Virus record (IMG/VR): IMGVR_UViG_3300024264_002579
Span: 1 to 41,456 of that record
From: a virus
Strand: one strand, 5' to 3'
Length of the DNA stretch: 41,456 nucleotides
The position numbers and the translations under genes were made by a program. Numbering within the stretch: the first letter of the stretch is position 1; the number at the start of each line of letters is the position of its first letter. The notes below the pieces were generated by a model. That model was given only the letters and a program-made list of their open reading frames with translations, did not search any database and was not told where the DNA came from. This document shows, piece after piece, positions 19,748 through 27,384 of the stretch.

Positions 19748-20080
19748 ATGTCTATGCATATGATTCAAGGTGTTCAAGTACATGGCAAATCTAAAATCAA
19801 AAAGAAGCCGGGTTGGAAAGCAAGGGAAGCTGAACATCAAGCTTTTCTTGATCGTATGGGTGTGAAAGGAACTAAACAAGATTATCGTCATGAGCGGCCA
19901 AAATTTAAAGTTTCAAGAGATCAATTGTCAAATAGTATTGATAATGGTACACTAAAAGAAACGAATAAATATACAGGTAATGAGATTGCTGGTATTGTTG
20001 TAACACATAAAAGTAATCTTATGCCAATTCGTAAAGACAACAAACAGTCAGCAATTGATGCGGCGAGTATGCGTAGATGA
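19748..20080 (+). CDS. Basic hypothetical protein (110 aa)
   Basis: Follows AAAGGAG. Strongly basic, with an N-terminal KSKIKKKPGWKAREAEHQAF stretch and a Lys/Arg-rich body, suggesting RNA or DNA binding. Overlaps the next gene by 4 nt. No family recognised. Confidence 0.6.
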   Translation: MSMHMIQGVQVHGKSKIKKKPGWKAREAEHQAFLDRMGVKGTKQDYRHERPKFKVSRDQLSNSIDNGTLKETNKYTGNEIAGIVVTHKSNLMPIRKDNKQSAIDAASMRR

Positions 20081-20364
20081 TTTTAGATAAACACGTTATT
20101 AAAATAATTACTAATAATGTGAATATGACGGTGCCATATTACCTTATGGCATCGTATGCTTATTATGAAAAAGATGATCCAATATTATCTGATGATTTTT
20201 ATGATAAATTAGCAAAAAATATTATTAAGCAATGGGACAACATTGAACACTATCATAAACATCTATTGAGTAAAGACATGTTAGAAGCAGGTAGTTATAT
20301 TGGAAAATATCCAACTATCATCTCGGCGTCCCTCAAGAGCTTAAGAAAGGCCGCTAAGAAATGA
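20077..20364 (+). CDS. Protein resembling the N-terminal (Ia) segment of NAD+ DNA ligase
   Basis: 95 aa. Its YLMASYAYYEKDDPILSDDF followed by YDKLAKNI resembles the YYxxDxPxxSDxxYDxL signature of the Ia domain of LigA, which binds NMN. The adenylation domain with KxDG is missing, so it is not a ligase on its own. It may be a descendant of that domain used for NAD/NMN binding or a chance resemblance. Overlaps both neighbours by 4 nt. Confidence 0.5.
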   Translation: MILDKHVIKIITNNVNMTVPYYLMASYAYYEKDDPILSDDFYDKLAKNIIKQWDNIEHYHKHLLSKDMLEAGSYIGKYPTIISASLKSLRKAAKK

Positions 20365-20480
20365 ATCAGAAAGATAGAGACTTTATCATTAATGTAGTCG
20401 ATCGACTTCTAAAAGCCCCTTATGCAACTCTTACTAATTCTGAAATTGTTAAATTAAAAGGTTTACTTAGAAAATTATGA
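20361..20480 (+). CDS. Hypothetical peptide (39 aa)
   Basis: ATGA overlaps on both sides. A short helix-turn-helix-like sequence (RDFIINVVDRLLKAPYATL...). Function unknown. Confidence 0.42.
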   Translation: MNQKDRDFIINVVDRLLKAPYATLTNSEIVKLKGLLRKL

Positions 20481-20704
20481 TTACAGTTGAACATAAATAT
20501 GATCATAGTATTATTACCATTTTAGATAATAATGGAAAAACCGATGATGTTGAAATTATAGTTGACGAAGAACTTTGTTATATTCGTCAATACACTGATG
20601 ACGATGATTTTAATATTGTGGTAATATCACCATACATGTTAAAAGAATTAGTAGCGGCATATGATATGGCTGAAGGCTCATATGTCACTGCAGGTAAATC
20701 ATAA
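20477..20704 (+). CDS. Hypothetical acidic protein (75 aa)
   Basis: ATGA overlap. Beta-rich (YDHSIITILDNNGKTDDVEI) and acidic, with a C-terminal helix. Last gene before the 20732 promoter. Function unknown. Confidence 0.55.
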   Translation: MITVEHKYDHSIITILDNNGKTDDVEIIVDEELCYIRQYTDDDDFNIVVISPYMLKELVAAYDMAEGSYVTAGKS

Positions 20705-20731
20705 AAAAAATAAAAAAAATGCGTTTAAGGG

Positions 20732-20760
20732 TTTACAATGACTCTTATTTGTGTTATTAT
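20732..20760 (+). promoter_or_regulatory. Early promoter
   Basis: TTTACA (20732-20737), 17-nt spacer, TATTAT (20755-20760), followed by AAGGAG and the 20784 ATG. Confidence 0.75.
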
Positions 20761-20783
20761 AGTCATATGTTAAGGAGATAACT

Positions 20784-20990
20784 ATGCTTGAACTTGGTTT
20801 ACTAGTCAGTGGAATTATTATTACTTCTTTTGTTCTTGGTCGCAGAAATGCAGAAGAAAAAAACGTCGAAGGCATAATTGATCTTGTAATTACTAAACTA
20901 TGTCATGATGGCTATATTCATTACGAAGAAATGGATGATGGAGATTATGACTTAATCAAAATAGAGGACTTTAATAATGGTAACTCGTAA
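20784..20990 (+). CDS. Small N-terminally anchored membrane protein (68 aa)
   Basis: N-terminal span LELGLLVSGIIITSFVLG then a charged cytoplasmic domain with an acidic end. Overlaps the next gene by 14 nt. Function unknown. Confidence 0.55.
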   Translation: MLELGLLVSGIIITSFVLGRRNAEEKNVEGIIDLVITKLCHDGYIHYEEMDDGDYDLIKIEDFNNGNS

Positions 20991-22119
20991 GCTTGGAAAA
21001 AAAGTTAAAGCTAAGCAAACATTTTCCCGACGTAAGTCAACTGGATTTGCGGCAGGGCCAATGGGAAACTTTCGTGATTTCAATGATTATTGCCGTACTG
21101 ATCTTGATAAAAAAGATGTTTCATCAAAAATTAAATCTTATATTAAAACAACTATGCCAAAAGATCAGGCTAAAATCGCCATTGAAGCGCCTGAATGGGC
21201 TTTTACTTCTATACCTTTTGTAGCAGCTACTATTGCATGGAAAGAAATGGGTAAGGAATTTCCGGTATGGTGGAAAGCTGAAGATTGCTTAAATCGTCAT
21301 ATGAAAGAAATTCTAACTCGTGGCAAAAACAATATTGCTCGAAAAGCTGAACTAGGTGACGACACATCACCTCAAAGAAAAACTATACAGGAAATTTTAA
21401 AAGAAAAAACATCAGAATTTATTGCCCAAGTTGAATATGTTCTTGATCAATATGATCCTAAAAATCATAAGGAATGCATGAACTATTCACTCTATGATGA
21501 ATTAAAAAAAGTTGATGCTGCAAATAATACAGCCAAAGCTGTTTTGGATTACTATACACCTATTCGTAATGAAGCAAAAGAATTAGTTGAAGATAAAACC
21601 GAAGATTTGGTCGAGGCATTTTCATATCTTTCCGTTTCAGAACGTAAAAAATATTTTGAATTTCTCAATCAACTCGTAAATGATGCTGATAAATTTATGG
21701 CATCAAAAAAAGCATTGCGAGCTACTCGTAAGCCAAAGGTTAAAACTGCAGATAAGCAAGTTGAAAAACTCAATTACGCAAAAGAGTCAAAGGAGTTTAA
21801 GCTTACTTCAATCCATCCAACTTCTATAATTGGTGCAATGCGTTTATATACCTTTAATGTAAAATATAAAGAGCTAACAGAATATGTATGCCAAAAATCT
21901 ATTGGGTTTGAAGTAAAGGGTACTACTATTCTAGGCCTTGATGCTGATCTTTCACGTAGCACTAAACTTCGCAAACCGGATGATTTTATAAAAGCAGTTT
22001 TAACAAAATCTGCAAATCAAATTAGAAAAGAATGGTCTGAGCTCACGACTAAAACTAAAGATGAAGTAAATGGTCGCATCAATAAGGATACAATCCTTGT
22101 TAGAGTTATGGCTAAATAG
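20977..22119 (+). CDS. Large hypothetical early protein (380 aa)
   Basis: Starts inside the end of the membrane protein. Lys-rich, soluble, mostly helical. It begins MVTRKLGKKVKAKQTFSRRK (basic), has a central ERKKYFEFLNQLVNDADKF helix and a Lys-rich linker, and a C-terminal globular part (SIIGAMRLYTFNVKYKELTE...). Its place just upstream of the gp33 and gp32 genes is that of a DNA-transaction or transcription factor, but I recognise no domain. Confidence 0.6.
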   Translation: MVTRKLGKKVKAKQTFSRRKSTGFAAGPMGNFRDFNDYCRTDLDKKDVSSKIKSYIKTTMPKDQAKIAIEAPEWAFTSIPFVAATIAWKEMGKEFPVWWKAEDCLNRHMKEILTRGKNNIARKAELGDDTSPQRKTIQEILKEKTSEFIAQVEYVLDQYDPKNHKECMNYSLYDELKKVDAANNTAKAVLDYYTPIRNEAKELVEDKTEDLVEAFSYLSVSERKKYFEFLNQLVNDADKFMASKKALRATRKPKVKTADKQVEKLNYAKESKEFKLTSIHPTSIIGAMRLYTFNVKYKELTEYVCQKSIGFEVKGTTILGLDADLSRSTKLRKPDDFIKAVLTKSANQIRKEWSELTTKTKDEVNGRINKDTILVRVMAK

Positions 22120-22130
22120 AAAGGATGGTT

Positions 22131-22364
22131 ATGCAAGAAGAAGTTAAGTTTATGAACAGAGCCAAGTTTGGTAAGTTAATTGAAGAGCAAGTTGTTGATA
22201 AAAAACTATCATATATGGAAGCTGTTATTGTGACATGTGACATCACTAATATTGATCCACAAGATGTAAAAAAGTTTATATCAAATGTGATTCGAGAAAA
22301 AATTGAAGCTGAAGCAATGAGTCTTAATTTTTTACCAAAGCAAAATGAATTGCTATTTGAATGA
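22131..22364 (+). CDS. gp33: Late transcription co-activator gp33-like protein
   Basis: 77 aa from the ATG at 22131, 5 nt after AAAGGA; the ATG at 22125 is too near that site. The body aligns with T4 gp33: KFGKLIEEQVVDKKLSYMEA (T4 FIIEKMVEEFGMSYLEA), then a KKFISNVIREKIEAEAMSLN helix (T4 FIPSGIIEKIQSEAIDEN), and an LLFE C-terminus like the hydrophobic-acidic tail that contacts the sliding clamp. gp33 bridges RNA polymerase and gp45 for TATAAATA late promoters, which are present in this window. It is shorter than T4 gp33 (112 aa) at the N-terminus. It lies close to the gp32 gene. Confidence 0.75.
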   Translation: MQEEVKFMNRAKFGKLIEEQVVDKKLSYMEAVIVTCDITNIDPQDVKKFISNVIREKIEAEAMSLNFLPKQNELLFE

Positions 22365-22525
22365 TACGATGGTGGGATTATGTAGTGATATACGTATTTG
22401 CAGATATACTTTCGTATATTGTAATTAATCTTTCTAGCAGCCTCATAATCGTGGCGGTGATGTTCTTAAATGCTTATTATTTTTGGGAATGGTATTGTGC
22501 TTTAAGGAGTAATCATGAGCAATGA
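22361..22525 (+). CDS. Membrane protein (54 aa)
   Basis: ATGA overlap with gp33. Two hydrophobic segments rich in Tyr and Trp (VVIYVFADILSYIVINL and LIIVAVMFLNAYYFWEWY). Overlaps the next ORF by 11 nt. Function unknown. Confidence 0.45.
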   Translation: MIRWWDYVVIYVFADILSYIVINLSSSLIIVAVMFLNAYYFWEWYCALRSNHEQ

Positions 22526-22646
22526 AGAAATAAATGAATTTATTAAAATGTTTAAAGGAGTGCTACCCGATCCAGACAATTATCCAGTAACTTTTGACTA
22601 CTATTATCAACTATATAAACACACAAAGGAAAACAAGAATGTTTGA
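22515..22646 (+). CDS. Hypothetical peptide (43 aa)
   Basis: AAGGAG ribosome-binding site inside the upstream ORF. Polar with an aromatic centre (DNYPVTFDYYYQLYKHTKEN). Overlaps the next gene by 8 nt. Function unknown. Confidence 0.48.
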   Translation: MSNEEINEFIKMFKGVLPDPDNYPVTFDYYYQLYKHTKENKNV

Positions 22647-22833
22647 ACTAATTATGATTACGATGCTCTTTTTGAATGATAATGAAGAGTTTTTTGCTGC
22701 TGGTCCAGCAAATGCAGCGGCTGGAAATACATGGCAATATGTCGGAACTCAACCTGTTCCCGAAGGTCATGTTGCAATTCCATCAGTCAATCCTGACACT
22801 GGTAAAGAAACTGTTATTTTTGTTAGAAAATAA
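22639..22833 (+). CDS. Hypothetical protein (64 aa)
   Basis: Start at the ATG at 22639 after AAAGGAAAACA. A short hydrophobic N-terminus (MFELIMITMLFL), then an Ala/Gly/Pro-rich body with NPDTGKE, the same N-P-D-T-G turn that appears in the tail amidase at 33839. Ends directly at the late promoter. Function unknown. Confidence 0.5.
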   Translation: MFELIMITMLFLNDNEEFFAAGPANAAAGNTWQYVGTQPVPEGHVAIPSVNPDTGKETVIFVRK

Positions 22834-22841
22834 TATAAATA
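22834..22841 (+). promoter_or_regulatory. T4-type late promoter upstream of gp32
   Basis: Exact TATAAATA directly after the upstream stop, 80 nt before the gp32 ATG. Confidence 0.55.
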
Positions 22842-22845
22842 AAGG

Positions 22846-22874
22846 TATACTTCATGTCAAAAATGTGGTATAAT
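22846..22874 (+). promoter_or_regulatory. Early promoter of gp32
   Basis: TATACT (22846-22851), 17-nt spacer, perfect TATAAT (22869-22874) preceded by TGTGG. The AT-rich leader 22875-22921 repeats ATAATTCAG twice; with T4 gp32 in mind, an unstructured leader could be an autoregulatory binding site. Confidence 0.65.
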
Positions 22875-22921
22875 AATTCAGTTAATACAAAACATAATTC
22901 AGCAAATATAAGGAATACAAT

Positions 22922-23818
22922 ATGTCTTTTGCAAATCTAAAACGGAACCGCGGCCAAATTGATAAACTCGTGGCAGCAGCAGAATCTGCTGGCGGTGCTA
23001 AAAACAAATACACAGACGATCGTATTTGGAAACCTACGGTCGATAAACAGAATAACGGTTATGCTGTTCTTCGTTTCCTCCCAGCCACAGAAGGTTCTGA
23101 GTTGCCGTGGGTTCGTTATTGGGATCATGGCTTTAAAGGCCCAACTGGTAAATGGTACATTGAACGATCACTTACATCTATTGGACAAGATGATCCAGTC
23201 GGTGAAGTCAATAGCCGTCTTTGGAATAGTGGTGTTGAGTCTGATAAGACGATCGCTCGTAACCAAAAACGTCGTTTGCATTATGTATCAAACGTTCTTA
23301 TCGTATCTGATCCAGGTAATCCTGCCAACGAAGGTAAGGTATTTCTCTATCAATATGGTAAGAAAATCTTTGATAAACTAATGGATGCTATGCAACCAGA
23401 ATTTGCAGATGAAGAACCAATCAATCCATTTGATTTTTGGACTGGTGCTAACTTCAAACTAAAAATTCGGGATGTCGAAGGTTATCGCAACTATGATAAA
23501 TCAGAATTTGCTTCTCAAGAGACGCTTTCTGAAGATGATGCAAAACTTGAAGGTCTTTATAATTCAATGCATGATTTGGCTGAGTATAATGACCCTACTA
23601 AATATAAGTCTTATACAGAGCTAAAAACTAAATTGATGAGTGTACTTGGAGAAGCAGCAGTTGCTGGAGCTCCCACAGTAGCCCAAGAGCGTAGCCTTGG
23701 AGAAGAAAAAGTAGCGACACCTATTAAATCGGCTCCTGAACCTGCAATGAGTGCTGTAGCTAGTTCAGATGATGATGACGATATTATGTCGCATTTTGCT
23801 AATTTAGTTAACGATTAA
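22922..23818 (+). CDS. gp32: Single-stranded DNA-binding protein gp32
   Basis: 298 aa, the length of T4 gp32 (301). The N-terminus MSFANLKRNRGQIDKLV has the basic LAST-like segment for cooperative binding. The core follows T4 closely: NNGYAVLRFLPAT, HGFKGPTGKWYIE, NVLIVSDPGNPANEGKVFLY and GANFKLKIRDVEGYRNYDKS. The C-terminal tail is acidic (SSDDDDDIMSHFANLVND) for partner recruitment. The zinc-binding cysteines of T4 (around 77-90) are missing: the region reads SIGQDDPVGEVNSRLWNSG and the protein has no Cys. Binds replication and recombination intermediates in the cytoplasm. Ends before a strong terminator. Confidence 0.93.
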   Translation: MSFANLKRNRGQIDKLVAAAESAGGAKNKYTDDRIWKPTVDKQNNGYAVLRFLPATEGSELPWVRYWDHGFKGPTGKWYIERSLTSIGQDDPVGEVNSRLWNSGVESDKTIARNQKRRLHYVSNVLIVSDPGNPANEGKVFLYQYGKKIFDKLMDAMQPEFADEEPINPFDFWTGANFKLKIRDVEGYRNYDKSEFASQETLSEDDAKLEGLYNSMHDLAEYNDPTKYKSYTELKTKLMSVLGEAAVAGAPTVAQERSLGEEKVATPIKSAPEPAMSAVASSDDDDDIMSHFANLVND

Positions 23819-23837
23819 ATATAACTATATAACTGAG

Positions 23838-23868
23838 AAATGCTGGCTTAATTGCCGGCATTTTTTTT
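23838..23868 (+). terminator. Intrinsic terminator after gp32
   Basis: AAATGCTGGC and GCCGGCATTT (10 bp, one G-U) around TTAATT, then eight T. It separates gp32 from the convergent tail-gene block; on the minus strand the T-run is poor, so it acts mainly for gp32. Confidence 0.88.
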
Positions 23869-23869
23869 A

Positions 23870-26434
23870 TCATTTATAAAAATGTTGTAAGTGAGGTGGT
23901 CCGTACCCCATATATTCTACATCAGTTGACGTTGCTGGTGCCGTGACATAATTATAAGTTTGATTATTAACCATAGATTTTAAACCTTCATTTTGAGGTC
24001 CCATAGCCTGTACTGATATTAATGCTTCAAGCTTATCAGCTATTAGCCCTAATTTATCAGATTGTGCTAGCCTTTCAAGCCGCGCGTCGTCAGCTTTCTT
24101 ATTTATTAGATGCTTATTCATAGCACTATGTTCGTTTGTTAAAAACTCATCCATCATGGTGTAATTGTGGTCGACCATCTTCTTACCTACAGGGCTGTAT
24201 GCTTGTACCCCCAGTAAAGGCGCGAAAGGTTTTAATCCCTGTTCTGTTCTTTCTGCAGTGTTTTGCGCTACTTTTTCCTGTGTAGTCAACGGACCTGGAC
24301 CTTCTGTTCCAGATCCTAATCCGAAAAAGTCCATTACAGCTTTTCCAGCGCTGCCTAATTTATTTACGCTTCTTATTATAGTATTTTTAATATCTTCTAT
24401 ACTTGGAATAAGATCAAAAATCATAGCTAGCATATCAGCCACTTTTTTACCTATTTCTTCAGTCAAATTAAACTCACCAAGCGGATTAAATTCAGCAATC
24501 TTATCTGGAATAGTTTTTGTAAAAAAGGTTTTGATTGTAGCAAAGCCTTCAGTAATTTTGGCCATTGGATCAAAATTTTCTAGAGGTGATAAAAATTTAC
24601 TAATTGTTTCTGGAATAGTAACAGTAAAGAAACATTTAAGACTTTCCCAGCCTGCGCTAATATTATCTAATATACCTGTGCCACCTGCTTTTATTATTTC
24701 CCATACTGCTTTCATTGCGGCTGGTATTTTAACGGTATAAAAATCAACAAGATGATCCCAATACATTTTAAGACCTGTTTCTGCGGTACCTAATAGATTG
24801 CTTCCTAATGCTTTTATTGTTTCCCATACTGCTTTCATTTTAGCTGGTATATCTACAGTGAAGAATTCAACAACATTACACCAAGTATCTTTTATTCCAG
24901 ATATTATATCAGAACCGAAAGCTTTAATCTCATCATATTTTGTAGCAATATTAGTGTTGACTTTAAGAAACCAATCAACTACTCTAGCCCAGGTTGCAGC
25001 GATTGGATCTATAACGTTATCAACAGCAGTATCAAGCCAATTAGTAAAATATTCTGGTACATCTACAGTAAAGAATTTTACTACTTCATCCCACTTAGTT
25101 TTAAGTAAATCTTTACTGGCATCCCATGCTGTTACAAATTTATTTTTTGTAGTTTCAAACCAGTCTGGTATTGTTTTAGTAAAGAAACAAGAAAACGCTT
25201 CCCATTTGTCTTCAAAATCCATTTCAAGATTTAAAAGCCACCAATCAAAATTTAGCTTGCGAGCACTAAACCATTCAGGTATTGTTTTAGTGAAGAATCC
25301 AGAAAACTCTTCCCATTTGTCTTCAAAATCCATTTCAAGATTTAAAAGCCACCAATCAAAATCTAGTTTACGAGAACTAAACCAGTCTGGTATTGTTTTA
25401 GTGAAGAATCCAGAAAACTCTTCCCACTTTTCTGTAAAAGCTATTTTGACATCACCGAGCCATAAATCAAAATCTAGTTTACGAGAACTAAACCATAATG
25501 GAATATCGATAGTAAAAAATTCAGAAAAGCCTTTAAAGCTTTTACTCATAGAGCCTTTGACCACTTCAAGGTCAGGCATGAGACTTAGAACAGCATCGTA
25601 AGAATTTTTAAGAAGCCACAGTAAACCCATAGATTCTGATGTCATTTTTCCAGCTTTAAAATCCCAGCCTAAAGCAGCTTTAAATAGTTCATTTATACCT
25701 GCACCGAACTCTCCGCTTAGTATTAAATCAAGACCTTTAAATATGGTTTCAATACTTTTCACTACTGACGAGAGTGTTACACTAACAAAATCTTGAATAG
25801 TACACTTAATTCTATTAAGTGGTTTTACAAGAAATTCAGTTATTGAATTTATAGTATCTTCTATTGTTTTTGTTAGATCTGTTTTCTCACCGTTTTCATC
25901 TACAAAAAAACCTACTATTTTATCTTTTATAGAAATAAATGAAGTTTTTATAGAATTCCAACTTTCTTTTATTTTCGCTATAGCTTCTTGAAAATTTTTA
26001 TTTTCGCCAATGTCTTTAAAGGTTTGATAAATTAAATATATTACTGCACCTATACCAGTAGCTCGAGCTCCGAAAATAAACATACGTTTTAGCATTCCGA
26101 AAATTTTTGTAAATTTTAAGAGAAATTTTCCGGCCCAAGCAGCTACTCCACCTAGCATTGAACCTATTCCACCCATAGAACCGCCTGCTGCACCACCGAC
26201 GCTGCTAGCGCCAGCACCGCTAGCAGCATTGCCTGCCCCAGCCGCTCTTCTCGATGCTTCTCTTTCAGCTTCTAAATCGCTGCCAGATTTTTTTGCTTGA
26301 TCTTTTTGAAATTTTAGAAGATCTTTCACACTTTTTGACAGATCACTAATTTCTTTTTTAGTCTCTTTGGCTGTGTCGTTTTGGTTCTCGTTTACACTAA
26401 CAAGCTGTTGTGTTAACTGTTCTATAGTTGCCAT
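23870..26434 (-). CDS. Tail tape-measure protein (gp29 equivalent)
   Basis: 854 aa. A coiled-coil N-terminus (KETKKEISDLSKSVKDLLKF), a Gly/Ala-rich stretch with a hydrophobic segment (about residues 65-135), then a long body of repeats built on FFT-x-x-IP-x-W/K...W. Three to four copies of a 37-residue unit (FFTKTIPDWFSSRKLDFDWW and following) come from 111-bp DNA repeats. Position directly after the gp26/gp51 chaperone-like genes and repeat-rich helical character identify the tail-length ruler. At the usual 1.5 A per residue it would predict a tail of about 130 nm. It is longer than T4 gp29 (590 aa). AGGAT lies before the ATG. Confidence 0.8.
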   Translation of the reverse strand: MATIEQLTQQLVSVNENQNDTAKETKKEISDLSKSVKDLLKFQKDQAKKSGSDLEAEREASRRAAGAGNAASGAGASSVGGAAGGSMGGIGSMLGGVAAWAGKFLLKFTKIFGMLKRMFIFGARATGIGAVIYLIYQTFKDIGENKNFQEAIAKIKESWNSIKTSFISIKDKIVGFFVDENGEKTDLTKTIEDTINSITEFLVKPLNRIKCTIQDFVSVTLSSVVKSIETIFKGLDLILSGEFGAGINELFKAALGWDFKAGKMTSESMGLLWLLKNSYDAVLSLMPDLEVVKGSMSKSFKGFSEFFTIDIPLWFSSRKLDFDLWLGDVKIAFTEKWEEFSGFFTKTIPDWFSSRKLDFDWWLLNLEMDFEDKWEEFSGFFTKTIPEWFSARKLNFDWWLLNLEMDFEDKWEAFSCFFTKTIPDWFETTKNKFVTAWDASKDLLKTKWDEVVKFFTVDVPEYFTNWLDTAVDNVIDPIAATWARVVDWFLKVNTNIATKYDEIKAFGSDIISGIKDTWCNVVEFFTVDIPAKMKAVWETIKALGSNLLGTAETGLKMYWDHLVDFYTVKIPAAMKAVWEIIKAGGTGILDNISAGWESLKCFFTVTIPETISKFLSPLENFDPMAKITEGFATIKTFFTKTIPDKIAEFNPLGEFNLTEEIGKKVADMLAMIFDLIPSIEDIKNTIIRSVNKLGSAGKAVMDFFGLGSGTEGPGPLTTQEKVAQNTAERTEQGLKPFAPLLGVQAYSPVGKKMVDHNYTMMDEFLTNEHSAMNKHLINKKADDARLERLAQSDKLGLIADKLEALISVQAMGPQNEGLKSMVNNQTYNYVTAPATSTDVEYMGYGPPHLQHFYK
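25167..25510 (-). repeat. 111-bp tandem repeats in the tape-measure gene
   Basis: Units begin at 25167, 25278, 25389 and, degenerate, 25500. The first two share more than 50 consecutive identical bases. Each encodes 37 residues. Confidence 0.88.
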
Positions 26435-26448
26435 ATTATTCTATCCTA

Positions 26449-26643
26449 TTACGTCTGCCCAAGATTACGCTCTTTTGCTTTGTCGTTTTCTTCTTTTATG
26501 TGTTCACTTAAAAGCATAATATAGATTTCTCTTTCCCACGGTATCATGTTTTCTAGTTCACTTAACGAATAATTATGGTCTTGCATCATCCTGAAGTTAC
26601 TCTTATAAAAATTTATAAGACTATCATGAGAGAGGCATACTAA
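26449..26643 (-). CDS. gp51: gp51-like hub assembly protein, read by -1 frameshift from gp26
   Basis: The conserved sequence begins upstream of any ATG: SHDSLINFYKSNF, then RMMQDHNYSLSELENMIPWE. The HxYxLxELExMxPWER-type pattern is what I know from T4-like gp51/tail-assembly proteins. The frame is open back to the gp26 stop, where eight T allow T-TTT-TTT slippage: codons after the slip read TTA GTA TGC. This gives 64 extra residues, a 301-aa gp26-gp51 fusion. A separate start at ATGATG (26589) would give only 46 aa and lacks a Shine-Dalgarno at proper spacing. Role: tail/baseplate-hub assembly, not part of the virion in T4. Confidence 0.65.
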   Translation of the reverse strand, partial: LVCLSHDSLINFYKSNFRMMQDHNYSLSELENMIPWEREIYIMLLSEHIKEENDKAKERNLGQT

Positions 26644-27353
26644 AAAAAATCAGCCATTCCTTGTAGTTTAATTTCATTATGATGATTGCAATTCTCACAA
26701 TCAAATTCAATATTCTTTATAATCTGCGGCATTTTCTCAGTATAATTTTTTATCATTTCAAATTGTGCTGTGCTTAAAGAATCAATAAATGCAGTCACTG
26801 ATTCCTGTGATTCGTCTCTCAGTATAATTTGATCATCAACTGTATTTACGTATTTAATACAATTACCAATCATCATCATTGTAAGTTCAGTGCTACTCAT
26901 TTCTTGCATTCCAGCTTTATTTAAATCACTATAAGCTGGCCATTGCATTTCTAAACTAATATCGTCTGTAAGAACAATTGTTGATGACACATCAGGCATA
27001 GCCGGAGCAATATCAGATAGATCAACAACCAATTCATTTGATTCTTCGCATTCAGTACATTTTAAATTCAGTTTACTTGTTTCTCCAACAGATTTAGATC
27101 TAATAGTTACGAACATATATTCAATATCAAATATTGCGAGTTCATTCCATTTTATATCACTTTCCTCTGTATCGACACACGCCTTTATGGTATCAATAAT
27201 TGATGAGAACATTTGATTTGAATCTTCTGATTCCATAGCAAGCATCAGAACCTTTTCTTCTCTTACTAGATAAGGTCTAAAACGTACTATTTGACCAGTT
27301 GATGGAATAGTCATTTCATATTTAGGTTTGTCATTTAAAATTGGTAGTGCCAT
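26640..27353 (-). CDS. gp26: Baseplate hub/tail assembly protein gp26
   Basis: 237 aa. Matches the T4-like gp26 baseplate family: MALPILNDKPKYEMTIPSTG, FRPYLVREEKVLMLAMESED near the N-terminus, and a C-terminal zinc-finger-like pair of CxxC: NLKCTECEESN (about 116) and EFDCENCNHHNEI (about 220). It precedes gp51 and the tape measure as tail-assembly chaperones do. The end, GAT TTT TTT TAG, is a perfect -1 slippery site abutting the stop, so the protein is probably made both alone and fused to gp51. Confidence 0.8.
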   Translation of the reverse strand: MALPILNDKPKYEMTIPSTGQIVRFRPYLVREEKVLMLAMESEDSNQMFSSIIDTIKACVDTEESDIKWNELAIFDIEYMFVTIRSKSVGETSKLNLKCTECEESNELVVDLSDIAPAMPDVSSTIVLTDDISLEMQWPAYSDLNKAGMQEMSSTELTMMMIGNCIKYVNTVDDQIILRDESQESVTAFIDSLSTAQFEMIKNYTEKMPQIIKNIEFDCENCNHHNEIKLQGMADFF

Positions 27354-27384
27354 TATATTACCTCATGGTTTAAAATTATAAATA

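Noticed and set aside
24165-25601. Two long plus-strand ORFs (191 and 267 aa) opposite the tape-measure gene
   Set aside because: They are antisense shadows of the repetitive minus-strand gene, low in complexity, with no ribosome-binding sites and no known motifs.
27377-27384. TATAAATA on the plus strand between gp26 and gp54
   Set aside because: It points antisense into the gp54-like gene with nothing to express; expected by chance in such AT-rich DNA.
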